From Tumebacillus algifaecis (GTDB lineage: Bacteria > Bacillota > Bacilli > Tumebacillales > Tumebacillaceae): 64,000 bases of DNA. The position numbers and the translations under genes were made by a program. The notes under the pieces were generated by a model. That model was not told the DNA's origin and ran no database searches. It saw only the letters and a program-made list of their open reading frames with translations. Shown here piece by piece: positions 50,220 through 59,313 of this stretch. The number at the start of each line of letters is the position of its first letter. Positions within the stretch are counted from its first letter, which is position 1. Where the stretch lies: the NCBI RefSeq assembly GCF_002243515.1, contig NZ_CP022657.1:464001-528000 (forward strand). Direction: 5' to 3'.

Positions 50220-50631
50220 AGAAGGAGAGAGGCATTCGAAATGGCCGTTATACTCGCCCCGTTTGAAGTCTGAAACTATCAAGAACTGAGGTTTGTCCAG
50301 ATTGGAAACGACGCTTCCACCTGTTCATGAGCCTCCCAGTCTGTATGCTATTATATGGAAGCAAAAACTCCGACTATCTGACTCACACCAGCGATGATCG
50401 CAAAAGGTATATCAAAAGGGGATGTGCGGTATTCGGGAGTTACGATCATGATAAAGGTCTTACCTCCCGTAACCAAGGTAATTCTGCGAATCTGGTCGCC
50501 TGATTTTCCAAAAATTGCACCCCTCCGACTCCCCGATGCGTTTCAGGCGTCCAACGTCCCTTACACAAATGAAGACTACAGATTGCCATAGCATGGCATC
50601 TTCTTTATACTGAATAGTAATTTGATAGGAC
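50220..50631. other. Stretch without an intact gene
   Basis: Only short, broken frames are visible, for example a ten-residue peptide after GAAGGAGAG at 50241. From about 50590 a promoter for the B12 riboswitch transcript is expected (TTCTTTATACTGAATAG is AT-rich, but no clear -35/-10 pair stands out). Confidence 0.4.
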
Positions 50632-50795
50632 GCAACTAGGTGCCCTTTTGATAAAGGGATAATAGGGAATCGGGTGAAAATCCCGAGCGGTCCCGCCACT
50701 GTAACCGAGGAGTTCTCTTTCACGCATGCCACTCGATAAGTATCGGGGAAGACGAAAGAGCGCATTGATCCGGAAGCCAGGAGACCTGCCTAGCT
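50632..50795 (+). ncRNA. Cobalamin riboswitch
   Basis: The conserved core is clear: AACTAGGTGCC, then GGGAATCGGGTGAAAATCCC, CGGTCCCGCCACTGTAACC (the B12 box side) and the 3' GGAAGCCAGGAGACCTGCC. Adenosyl- or methylcobalamin binding represses the downstream genes. The expression platform is probably the terminator at 50892. It controls the btuC-btuD-methyltransferase-btuF operon. Confidence 0.95.
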
Positions 50796-50891
50796 TGCCG
50801 CACCAGATAAACCTTCGAGGAGAGGAGAGGTGTACGAATAAGGAAGCGGCCTGGTTTTCTTTCTTTGCGTCGTTTTTTTGATTGTACGCGT

Positions 50892-50919
50892 AGCCCCATC
50901 TGCCAAGGTGGGGCTTTTT
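50892..50919 (+). terminator. Riboswitch-linked terminator
   Basis: AGCCCCA pairs with TGGGGCT, then TTTT. It is 66 bases before btuC and about 95 bases after the aptamer, and so is well placed for transcription attenuation by the cobalamin riboswitch. Confidence 0.75.
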
Positions 50920-50984
50920 GTGCTGTCAGGCATCGTGTTTTCTGGGGCCTGCACCAGCAGACATTGAGGAAAGGGAGTTGCAAA

Positions 50985-52082
50985 TTGAACTCGATTCAAT
51001 CCATTGGACAAGCAAAACCGACTCGATTCGTAGGTGGGCTTTCGTGGAGAAACCTGCTTTTGCTGCTGATCGTTTTGTGTTTGGTGTCGATCACGATGGC
51101 AGTCATGCTCGGTCCAGTCAAAATCGCGCCCCTTACCGTATGGAAAGTGGCCATGTCCCATCTTCCTTTTTGGGGACCATCCATTGTGCCGGATTGGAGC
51201 AAGGCGCAAGAGCACATCATCTGGGAGATCCGGTTTCCCCGTGTGATTCTGGCGGCTGTAGCCGGCGCCGGACTTGCCTTGGCAGGGGCGGTGATCCAGG
51301 CACTGCTGCGCAACTCGCTTGCAGACCCGTACATTCTGGGCGTCTCGTCCGGTTCATCCGTAATGGCTGTCATGGTTATCATTTTCGGAGCATTGCCGAT
51401 GTTCGGACAGTATGCGCTAAGCATCGCGGCTTTCCTAGGGGCACTTGTTTCGATGATCGTCGTCTATATGCTGGCAAACGTCTCAGGAATCATCACCACT
51501 TCACGCCTGCTGTTGTCAGGAATCGCGATCTCCATGGTGCTATCTTCCATCACCAGTTTTATCGTGATGATGGCACCGAGGGAGCAGGGAATTCGCGATG
51601 CCATGTTCTGGATGATGGGGAGCTTTTCCGGTGCCAAATGGGAATATGTGATCATTCCCGGTTGTGCGGTGTTCGTCGGATTCATTTTTTTACTGTTTCA
51701 ATATCGCGGCCTCAACGCGCTGTTGATGGGGGAGGAAGCAGCGAAAACACTTGGGATCAACACCAATTCGTTGCGAAAAGTACTTCTCATCGTCGCCTCG
51801 CTTCTTACCGGGGTGATTGTGGCGGTATGTGGTTCGATTGGGTTTATTGGACTGATGATTCCGCATATCGCGCGTTTTCTGGTTGGCTCTGATCATCGGA
51901 GGGTCCTTCCGGTCAGTGTATTGCTCGGAGTCTTGCTGGCGATCTGGGGAGATGTTTTGGCCCGTTTGGTACTGGCGCCGGAAGAAGTGCCGATCGGAGT
52001 GGTGACGTCGATTTGCGGCGGTCCGTTCTTTATTTGGCTTCTGCGGCGCAACTCCTATACGTTTGGCGGTGGAAACCGATGA
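50985..52082 (+). CDS. btuC: Cobalamin ABC transporter permease (BtuC/FecCD type)
   Basis: The 365-residue protein starts at TTG 50985 after AAGGGAG. It has about ten membrane segments and the FecCD signatures IRFPRVILAAVAGAGLALAG, ALLRNSLADPYILGVSSGSS and FIGLMIPHIARFLVGSDHRR. It is the permease of a periplasmic-binding-protein importer. FecCD permeases take up siderophores or B12; the riboswitch in front points to B12 or another corrinoid. The stop overlaps btuD. Confidence 0.92.
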   Translation: MNSIQSIGQAKPTRFVGGLSWRNLLLLLIVLCLVSITMAVMLGPVKIAPLTVWKVAMSHLPFWGPSIVPDWSKAQEHIIWEIRFPRVILAAVAGAGLALAGAVIQALLRNSLADPYILGVSSGSSVMAVMVIIFGALPMFGQYALSIAAFLGALVSMIVVYMLANVSGIITTSRLLLSGIAISMVLSSITSFIVMMAPREQGIRDAMFWMMGSFSGAKWEYVIIPGCAVFVGFIFLLFQYRGLNALLMGEEAAKTLGINTNSLRKVLLIVASLLTGVIVAVCGSIGFIGLMIPHIARFLVGSDHRRVLPVSVLLGVLLAIWGDVLARLVLAPEEVPIGVVTSICGGPFFIWLLRRNSYTFGGGNR

Positions 52083-52879
52083 GTGTAAAAGCAGAGAACG
52101 TCTCTTTCCGTATTGGGCAATCCTCGATCATTCGAGATATCACCTTACAGGTATCCGACAAAAAATTCGTCGGATTGATTGGACCAAACGGCTGTGGGAA
52201 ATCGACACTGCTCAAAATGATCTACCGCGTTTTGAGACCGGATACAGGCACCGTCTATTTGGATAACGAGGAATTGTATCGGATGCCCGCGCGCTCCGTT
52301 TTTCAGCGGATGGCAGTGGTCAGTCAGGAATCAACTCACAACTTTGATTTTTCGGTTCAAGAAATCGTGATGATGGGACGCACTCCCCATAAGGGGATGT
52401 TTCAATCGGATACGGTTGAGGATCTGGACATCGTGGAACAGGCCTTGTCGCGTGTGGACATGACCGAGTACGCCAAGCGGAGTTTTATGAGCTTGTCCGG
52501 CGGAGAAAAACAGCGTGTGTTGATCGCGAGGGCCCTTGCCCAGCAGGCGGAGATCATTGTTCTGGATGAGCCAACCAATCACTTGGACATTCGTCATCAA
52601 CTGCAACTGATGGATCTGGTCAAAACTCTCGATATAACCGTACTGGCAGCGCTGCATGATTTGAACCTCGCTTCCGTCTATTGTGACGAGCTGTATGTCG
52701 TGCGTGATGGCAGTATCGTTGTGTCCGGACCGCCGGAGGATGTGATGACACCCGAATTGTTGCGGGAGATTTTTGGTGTAGAAGCTGAGGTCACCATCCA
52801 TCACGTCACGGGGAAACCACACATTACCTTTTTGCCGAATCTTTCTCTTCGGCTTGCAACGGCACAAAGAGAGGAGTAA
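52079..52879 (+). CDS. btuD: Cobalamin ABC transporter ATPase (BtuD type)
   Basis: The 266-residue ATPase has Walker A GLIGPNGCGKSTLLKM, signature SLSGGEKQRVLIARA and Walker B IIVLDEPTNHLD with the switch His in AALHDLNLAS. It belongs to the FepC/BtuD group and starts at ATG 52079 inside the btuC stop. An extra C-terminal tail (about 225-266) follows the usual end, as in longer BtuD proteins. It powers import through BtuC. Confidence 0.93.
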   Translation: MSVKAENVSFRIGQSSIIRDITLQVSDKKFVGLIGPNGCGKSTLLKMIYRVLRPDTGTVYLDNEELYRMPARSVFQRMAVVSQESTHNFDFSVQEIVMMGRTPHKGMFQSDTVEDLDIVEQALSRVDMTEYAKRSFMSLSGGEKQRVLIARALAQQAEIIVLDEPTNHLDIRHQLQLMDLVKTLDITVLAALHDLNLASVYCDELYVVRDGSIVVSGPPEDVMTPELLREIFGVEAEVTIHHVTGKPHITFLPNLSLRLATAQREE

Positions 52880-53953
52880 ATGGCGATGGCGTTTTGGAAA
52901 TGCGGTTTTTGCAGCTTCATGTATGACGAATGGTATGGTGACAGCCGAAACGGCATTCCCGCAGGCACTCCACTTTCGGAGCTGGCAGGCGGTCTCTGTT
53001 CGCGATGCGGCATGCAAGGAGGGCGGCATGAGCGGCAAGCCAGCCTGCTTTACACCGGAATGGAGGCTGAGTATTACGACCAGTTTGTCGGCAAAGCGGG
53101 GATTGCGTTTTACCGAGATTGGATTCAGGAATGGGATACGACACCGACTGTGCTAGAACTAGGCGTGGGCACCGCAAGAATTGCCGCCGAGATCGCGCAG
53201 ACTGGCGCGACCGTATGCGGAGTGGATTGGAGCCCGGACATGCTGAAGGTGGCGGCAACGAAGCGGGATCGACTCTTCAAAGATAATCCAGAGCGTTTGG
53301 AATTGATCGAAGCAGACGCGATGCATTTCGATACCGAACCGAACTTCTCCCACATCATCTGCCCGGATGGGTTTTTGCAACATTACACGATGCTGGATGA
53401 GCATGTGGCGCTACTGCAACAGATGCGTCGAAATTTGCGAAAAGGAGGATGGGTCGCCATCGATCTGCTCATTCCTCCTGCAGGAGCGGAGTGGAACACA
53501 TCACGCCGCAAGCGCTTACCGAATGGAAAAATCGTCTATCAGCAAGTTTCCGGATCGACTTCCTTGGCTCAACAACTGTTTCATTGTTCCGTTACCTATG
53601 AATCATTCGTAGAGGGAAGGGAACAGGTCCGCTATCGTGCCGAACGGGAGTATGCACTGATGACTCCTAAAGAATTGGGCCTGCTGCTCGCGGCGGAAGG
53701 GTTTGCAGTGACAGCTACGTATGAAAAGTATGGTTGTTCCCAACCATGGGCTACCGCGTTGCTTCCGGAGGCTCAGCCGCTTCCAATCGACCTCGGATTG
53801 GAAGAAACGCTGGAAGGGGTGCTGGGAACGCGGAAAGTCAAGCAATATCGGGAGGATGTTTGGATGAACGGCGGATACCCGTTCGACACCGGTAGGGATC
53901 AACCGTCTGCCGATCGCGGATCACGATTCACCTTGCTTGCAAAGGTGCGTTAA
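52880..53953 (+). CDS. Rubredoxin-like domain fused to a SAM methyltransferase
   Basis: The 357-residue protein has an N-terminal rubredoxin-type metal site (residues about 5-48). WKCGFCSFMYDEWYGD gives the first C-x-x-C, IPAGTPLSELAG is the usual rubredoxin spacer, and GLCSRCGMQ gives the second. A class I methyltransferase domain follows (about 60-300): VLELGVGTARIAAEIAQ for SAM, then GVDWSPDMLKVA and FSHIICPDGFLQHYT. It lies between btuD and btuF under a cobalamin riboswitch and starts directly after btuD. It could modify a corrinoid, a tailored cofactor, or a target linked to B12 use; the substrate is unknown. I have not seen this fusion described, but that needs a search. Confidence 0.85.
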   Translation: MAMAFWKCGFCSFMYDEWYGDSRNGIPAGTPLSELAGGLCSRCGMQGGRHERQASLLYTGMEAEYYDQFVGKAGIAFYRDWIQEWDTTPTVLELGVGTARIAAEIAQTGATVCGVDWSPDMLKVAATKRDRLFKDNPERLELIEADAMHFDTEPNFSHIICPDGFLQHYTMLDEHVALLQQMRRNLRKGGWVAIDLLIPPAGAEWNTSRRKRLPNGKIVYQQVSGSTSLAQQLFHCSVTYESFVEGREQVRYRAEREYALMTPKELGLLLAAEGFAVTATYEKYGCSQPWATALLPEAQPLPIDLGLEETLEGVLGTRKVKQYREDVWMNGGYPFDTGRDQPSADRGSRFTLLAKVR

Positions 53954-53978
53954 TTGGAGAATTGGAGGAATATCACAC

Positions 53979-54980
53979 ATGAAATGGAATAAAAAATCGT
54001 TCCTTGTATCAACGCTTTCGATCATCTTCGCGTTCACGCTTACTGCTTGCGGCAATACTGACAACAGTCAAACAGGTTCAGAAGTACAACAGGCTCCGCA
54101 GGGGCAGCTCGAGCCCATTACGCTTACCAATATGGGAAACACTCTCACTTTTGCAGATGTGCCGAAGAAGGCGGTCTCCCTGAACCAACATGCTACTGAA
54201 ATCATGCTCGCGTTGGGTCTGCAAGAATCGATGGTTGGCACTGCATATTTAGATGATCAAATCGAACCGGAATTTCAGGATGCTTATTCCAAAATCCCTG
54301 TCTTGTCCAAGGAATACCCATCCAAAGAAGCATTCTTTGCGGTCGAACCTGATTTTGCTTATGCAGGCTGGAAAAGTGCCTTTACCGAACAGTCTTTAGG
54401 GACGGTGAAAGATCTAAACGAAGCGGGGATTAAAACGTATATCCAGGAATCGTCAAACATGACAGAACCCACTTTGGAGGATGTGTACAAAGACATCCAA
54501 AATATCGGCCGCATCTTTCGTGTGGAGCCACGGGCAAATGAGCTGATTGGAAAAATGAAACAAGAGATCGAACAAACCAAACAACAAATCGGAGACGTGA
54601 AAAATCCACTGAAAATATTTGTGTATGACAGTGGAGAAGATAAAGCGTTTACAGCGGCCAATAACTACATGACGCATTTGATCGAGATCGCGGGCGGAAA
54701 AAACATTTTTGACGACATTAAAAAGAGTTGGGCGGAAGTCAGTTGGGAAGAGGTCGTTCACCGCGACCCGGATGTGATCGTGATTGTTGATTATGGCGAG
54801 CAGTCTGCCGATCAAAAACAAAAACTGCTACTTTCCAAAAAAGAACTGGCGGACATCCCGGCTATCAAAAACAAGCGGTTCATCGTGCTTCCGCTTTCAG
54901 CAGCTGCAGAGGGCATTCGTGCTCCGCATGCATTACAAATTTTGGCCAAAGGAATGTATCCTGATCGAATCAAAGAGTAA
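53979..54980 (+). CDS. btuF: Cobalamin-binding lipoprotein (BtuF type)
   Basis: The 333-residue protein has a lipoprotein signal (KKSFLVSTLSIIFAFTLTAC, lipobox LTAC) and a PBP-type III fold: VSLNQHATEIMLALGLQESM, EPDFAYAGWKSAF, AGGKNIFDDIKKSWAEVSWE and RDPDVIVIVDYG. It would deliver the ligand to BtuC. ATG 53979 follows TTGGAGGA. Siderophore-binding relatives are close, so B12 is assigned from the riboswitch. The operon order permease-ATPase-methyltransferase-binding protein is unusual, since the binding protein is often first. Confidence 0.88.
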   Translation: MKWNKKSFLVSTLSIIFAFTLTACGNTDNSQTGSEVQQAPQGQLEPITLTNMGNTLTFADVPKKAVSLNQHATEIMLALGLQESMVGTAYLDDQIEPEFQDAYSKIPVLSKEYPSKEAFFAVEPDFAYAGWKSAFTEQSLGTVKDLNEAGIKTYIQESSNMTEPTLEDVYKDIQNIGRIFRVEPRANELIGKMKQEIEQTKQQIGDVKNPLKIFVYDSGEDKAFTAANNYMTHLIEIAGGKNIFDDIKKSWAEVSWEEVVHRDPDVIVIVDYGEQSADQKQKLLLSKKELADIPAIKNKRFIVLPLSAAAEGIRAPHALQILAKGMYPDRIKE

Positions 54981-54991
54981 CTGAAAAAGAA

Positions 54992-55025
54992 GCCGTTTAC
55001 CTAAGGGGCTGGTTGGGTGAACGGC
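54992..55025 (+). terminator. Hairpin after btuF
   Basis: GCCGTTTACC pairs with GGTGAACGGC (one G-T pair). No T-run follows, so it could be an mRNA-stabilising hairpin or a weak terminator. Confidence 0.45.
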
Positions 55026-55188
55026 GCTATCCTCGAAGGGATTCGTACGAGAGATGTCATGCAGAATTCCGATTCTCCATTGAATTGAGGATTATGTACA
55101 AGACACCCTGGCGTTCTTTTCCTACGAATATAAGGCGCTTGAATGAGCGAAACGGTTGGCAGGTTAGATAGTTGAAGGGAAGTGTTGA

Positions 55189-55221
55189 AAAGAGTCGGTC
55201 CGTGAGGATCGGCTCTTTTTG
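55189..55221 (+). terminator. Rho-independent terminator before the Tn7-like remnant
   Basis: AAGAGTCGGTCC pairs over 12 positions with GGATCGGCTCTT (two G-U pairs) around GTGA, followed by TTT. Confidence 0.75.
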
Positions 55222-55264
55222 GGATGGTGGCGTTGTTTGACAAAATGACCACTAGAATGTGCCG

Positions 55265-55765
55265 ATGAGAAAATTCAAATCTCTAAAGGCGTGCAGAGGT
55301 CAAAGGGAGCGCTAACTATAAACCTTGGCTCACCATCCATGACGATCCGTCTAGTGGGTTGAGTATACGCCTAAAGGGAAATAAGAGCGGACGTATACAC
55401 CATGCTCTTTCCGATTTGGAGCGGAACGACCTCTATTTGCTTGACTGGGGCAATCATGTGATTGATATACGCGAGCAATATTCATTGGATCGAGAGCTGA
55501 CCATTCATATTGCTGAAGAACTTGGTTTCGCCACCCGATGGACAATGCTACGCAGACACCGATTGTTAGGACGACGGACTTTTTTGTAACAGTTCGGCGT
55601 GATAAAGAAGTTAAGTACATAGCCAGAACTGTCAAACGTAGTGAGGAGTTCGAACAGAAATGTCTCATCGAATAACTTGAAATCGAACGCGAGTATCGGA
55701 CACAGAAATATGTCCATTGGCAGATCGTGACCGAGAAAGAAGTTCCACATCTTATGATATGGCCC
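55265..55765 (+). pseudogene. tnsA: Decayed Tn7-like transposase subunit TnsA
   Basis: Segments in two or three frames spell a TnsA endonuclease. The frame around 55317-55520 has YKPWLTIHDDPSSG, SGRIHHALSDLERNDLYLL and DWGNHVIDIREQYSLDREL. The next frame has FRHPMDNATQTPIVRTTDFF and, after a TAA, LEIEREYRTQKYVHWQIVTE. These match the TnsA order (KPW, HH-LSDLE, W-VIDIREQ-PL, HP-D, P-VMTTDF, IVTEKE). At least two frame changes and one internal stop have inactivated it. In Tn7 TnsA cuts the 5' strands and works with TnsB. Confidence 0.75.
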
Positions 55766-56409
55766 CGCCAGTTGCAGGAGGGACCATATTTTGTTCGTGA
55801 AGCAAATATGGCAAGTAGCAATACGTTTTTTGGTAATCGCGAAAAAAGATGACGCAGTAGCATTGAAAGTAAATGAATCGTGCATTGCAGAGATTATTCT
55901 AATAGGAGCTATCCCGTGGTGCATCTATACGCTTTCCCGTTCAGCAATGATTTGTATCCTGAAAAATTACTAACTTGAGTCCGACCAGTATCTGAATCGA
56001 GCGGAGGAATTTGTGGAGTATTTGAAGAGCAATAACCACCATCAACTCGCAGCGTTCTATTCGGACAAAGCGTTGTGCTTTTACAAAAAAATAAAATTTA
56101 TATAGTAAAACGTTTTTGCTTATATATTTGTTAAAAATTAAATATGGATAGGTCGATTTCCTCAAACTTGTTGCTGAATCTCTTCATCAGCAGGTGAAAC
56201 ACGAAGATGCCGATAAATCTCCAACGAGATGGGGAGACGTGAAATAGGTGGCAGAGAGAAGAAGGGGTGGACACTATCATCGTCGCTAGATTAAAGATAC
56301 TAATCATTCCATGAGTGTAACTGTTTATATTTATGAATTTCATAGAAGGGGAATAAATTATCATGTCGAACATAGTTAATTGAAAATTTCATTCGTGGGG
56401 GTAAGTGTT
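55766..56409. other. Decayed stretch before rdrA
   Basis: No intact gene is present. Broken frames with coding-like composition occur, such as VVHLYAFPFSNDLYPEKL (about 55916-55970) and, in another frame, ESDQYLNRAEEFVEYLKSNN (about 55978-56040). I cannot assign these. The stretch 56100-56370 is AT-rich and probably holds the rdrA promoter. Confidence 0.4.
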
Positions 56410-59313
56410 TTGGATAATCTAAAATCAAATTTGAAGAGCGGTCGTTCGGGAGTATTCATTGGGGCCCGTAACTTAAATGATGAAGTTTATAACATATTGC
56501 CGACCTTTGATCTACTCCTCAAGCAAATCGAGCAAATACGGGAGCAAAGCTACAATGAAATGGACTCAAATGAGTCAGGTACCAACTTCAAGAAGGACGT
56601 CAATAACACGATCGGTATCTTCGGTGCGAGAGGCACGGGGAAGACGTCTGTTCTCTATACGCTGATCAACAAGCTACTCTCTTCTGGGAACGAGGTATCT
56701 GCACTCTCGTCAAACATGGTGATGGGAATTATCGAACCGGACCATTTTGGAGACAACACAAAGATTATGGGCTCAATTGTAGGTTTCTTGAAAAATGCGG
56801 TCGAGCAGCAATTGAAGAAGATCGAAAGTTTGGGACAGAAGGGTAAAGTAAAAGGCTTGCATGAATACTTCAACAAGGGGATGCTTCGGTCAAACAATCG
56901 TTTACGGAGTAGCTTGAACGAGTTGATCGAATATCACATGTACACTGAGAATGAGTATCGTCAACTTTTGATGCATACTTACGATGATCTTGCTACTCAT
57001 ATTAATAAATCTTCTAGATTGCTAACTCCTGACATCGAGTTTAAAAATAAGTTACACCAACTCATCACCATCCTAGTTGATAACCATCGCTACGTAGTGA
57101 GCAACTCCTCGGACGGATCGGAACTAGTAGGTGAGGTACACGAACCGCTTTTGTTTGTGTTTGTTGATGATATCGATCTGAAAATGGTGCGAAGTAGAGA
57201 GTTGATGGAGGCGATATTGCAATACGCCAATCATCCCCACGTGGTCACGGTATTGTCTGGGGATTACGATATCTTGCTGGAGTCGGTCACGCTGGCACTG
57301 TTGCAGGATGAAAACCTTAAGTGGAGCAATATAACTCCCCGGTTTAAAGCCAACAACCAGGTATCAATTAAAGATCGTAAGCAAAACTTGGCGCATGAAT
57401 ATATCAAAAAAATTATGCCGCCTGCGAGACGTCATCAACTTTTGCAATGGAACGAGAATAACATTCCAAATTTTTCTTTCGATAAACGAACACTAATGGA
57501 GCAACTGGATAAACTGCTCGGAAGCAAAAATCTGTTTAGCTACCAGTTAGAAGGCTCGTCAAAACTTTATCCAATCACTAAAAGTTTTAGCATTTTTGAT
57601 CGGACTCCACGAGGGATTGTGAACGTGTACTATCATATTCACGAGATGAATGAGCGGTTTGCCGAGCTCTGGAGAGTTGATCGCGAGTTAAGCGAACAAG
57701 AGAAAAAAGAGCGATTCACGCTTGTGAAGTCTCTAGTCGATACGATTTTGCTATCTTCGACAGAACTAGCTGCAGAACAACGAGGCATTCTAGAAAAATT
57801 TATCCAATGGGGACAAGACGCCAGCAACACTTTTCTGGATTATTCGTATATTCAAGGATTGCAAAATAAAAGTAAAGCAAGGGGTACTTCAAAACAGAAT
57901 GCTTCTAATCAAAAGAATGCTCTAAATCAGCAAAGTTCCACTAATGATGATTCTAATCAGTCTTCCTCCAGCCAAGGTACTAATCTAATAATACCGCTGC
58001 TGATTGTAGGAGAAATGATTCGAAGTCTGTTGGATGAAGTGCGATTGGATCAGGGGATGTGTGACGAACTGCAAGTAAGTGCACTACTGGGCATTCTTCA
58101 ATTGGATACATGGACAACAAATAAGTATGGACATGTTGTCCGTGATATGCTGTCATTCATTAGCTTTCAAAATGCCCTCATAATGACCAATCGTTTGCTG
58201 GATAAAAAGGAGTGGCTCGTTCAGCCCTATGATGGGGAGTCAGAGAAAGCCACATTTTGGAAGGAGAAACTGGATCGTTTGTTGCTTACTGAAATAAATA
58301 AAATCGTCAGTGTAGGAAAAGAAGAGAATTTACTGAGCAGACTATTTTATGCGCAATATGTTGGAGCTAAACAGTCGGGTCCCCGTATTAAATATGTTGG
58401 TCTCATATTAGATTTTTTGAAAGAAGCTAGTAACACCACGGAGGATTTAGCGTACTATAAATCTCTTTATGAGTATCCTATAATGGATGGCCCGTGGGTG
58501 AAATTGCAATCCTGGTTCGAAAATACTGAGTTTGCCCAGGAATTGTTCATCAATTTTATCGTAGAGATCAATTCGTGGGACGCGATTGTATTCGAAAACA
58601 AATTTAAAGAAAGTCAAGGACATCATATTCAGCCGGCTTCGGTCGAAGAGGAGACAAGTGTAAGCGCAAAGTTGAAAAAGATTTTGATCGCCATTAGGAG
58701 GAAGCAACAGAAGAACGAAAAGTTTACGCCTGCTCAAAAAAATCGTATCGATAATCTTATTAAGCAATTCTATGATTCATTATTTAGTAAATTGAGAAAG
58801 GAGCTTGAAAGAGATAATTTTGTAATTGAGTGGAAAGATAATAAGACCATTGTCAATGCAATCAGTGATTTCAAGCTCGGTCGCCCAGATGGATTGACGG
58901 AAACAACAAAATATAAGCAAACTAAACGACAAATTGAGAGTACTATAGAAGAGCGAGAAACGTATGTACAGTATAGTAAACGTAGATATGAGCTACAAGG
59001 TTTAGCTAACAACTATAACGTGTGGTTCGGAAGACGAGAGGCCGAATTACTACTCCAGACCATGAAACAGCAAGCATACATGGCGCCGTCAAATCTACTG
59101 CCGGACGAACTGTGGGTGTTGCGTCACCTTGCGGATTACTTAAATCAAGTTCATACAGCTGTTCAGAGAGACGCTGACTACGAAAAAGTAAAAGAGGAAA
59201 TGCGCCATAAGCTAGCCGAGGGATTTAATGAAGCGAAGAATTTAGTAGAAACTGATCTGAGCGATCTTGGAATCGATTTGGAGGAAGACGAGGAATCAGA
59301 TGCAAATGCTTGA
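56410..59313 (+). CDS. rdrA: RADAR system ATPase RdrA
   Basis: This large P-loop protein of about 967 residues has Walker A GIFGARGTGKTSVLYTL (about 68-84), Walker B LLFVFVDDIDL (about 250-260) and sensor VVTVLSGDYD. The size, KAP/STAND-like ATPase core with a long C-terminal helical part, and its pairing with a large adenosine deaminase match RdrA of RADAR. RADAR halts phage growth; RdrA assembles with RdrB, and the complex deaminates adenosine in RNA or ATP to ITP according to different studies. The start is taken as TTG 56410, after GGGGGTAAG; TTG 56380 is also possible. A Ser/Asn/Gln-rich linker lies near residues 495-525. Confidence 0.85.
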   Translation: MDNLKSNLKSGRSGVFIGARNLNDEVYNILPTFDLLLKQIEQIREQSYNEMDSNESGTNFKKDVNNTIGIFGARGTGKTSVLYTLINKLLSSGNEVSALSSNMVMGIIEPDHFGDNTKIMGSIVGFLKNAVEQQLKKIESLGQKGKVKGLHEYFNKGMLRSNNRLRSSLNELIEYHMYTENEYRQLLMHTYDDLATHINKSSRLLTPDIEFKNKLHQLITILVDNHRYVVSNSSDGSELVGEVHEPLLFVFVDDIDLKMVRSRELMEAILQYANHPHVVTVLSGDYDILLESVTLALLQDENLKWSNITPRFKANNQVSIKDRKQNLAHEYIKKIMPPARRHQLLQWNENNIPNFSFDKRTLMEQLDKLLGSKNLFSYQLEGSSKLYPITKSFSIFDRTPRGIVNVYYHIHEMNERFAELWRVDRELSEQEKKERFTLVKSLVDTILLSSTELAAEQRGILEKFIQWGQDASNTFLDYSYIQGLQNKSKARGTSKQNASNQKNALNQQSSTNDDSNQSSSSQGTNLIIPLLIVGEMIRSLLDEVRLDQGMCDELQVSALLGILQLDTWTTNKYGHVVRDMLSFISFQNALIMTNRLLDKKEWLVQPYDGESEKATFWKEKLDRLLLTEINKIVSVGKEENLLSRLFYAQYVGAKQSGPRIKYVGLILDFLKEASNTTEDLAYYKSLYEYPIMDGPWVKLQSWFENTEFAQELFINFIVEINSWDAIVFENKFKESQGHHIQPASVEEETSVSAKLKKILIAIRRKQQKNEKFTPAQKNRIDNLIKQFYDSLFSKLRKELERDNFVIEWKDNKTIVNAISDFKLGRPDGLTETTKYKQTKRQIESTIEERETYVQYSKRRYELQGLANNYNVWFGRREAELLLQTMKQQAYMAPSNLLPDELWVLRHLADYLNQVHTAVQRDADYEKVKEEMRHKLAEGFNEAKNLVETDLSDLGIDLEEDEESDANA

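Noticed and set aside
52079-54980. An iron-siderophore importer
   Set aside because: FecCD/PBP families cover siderophores too, but a clear cobalamin riboswitch controls the operon and no Fur box was seen.
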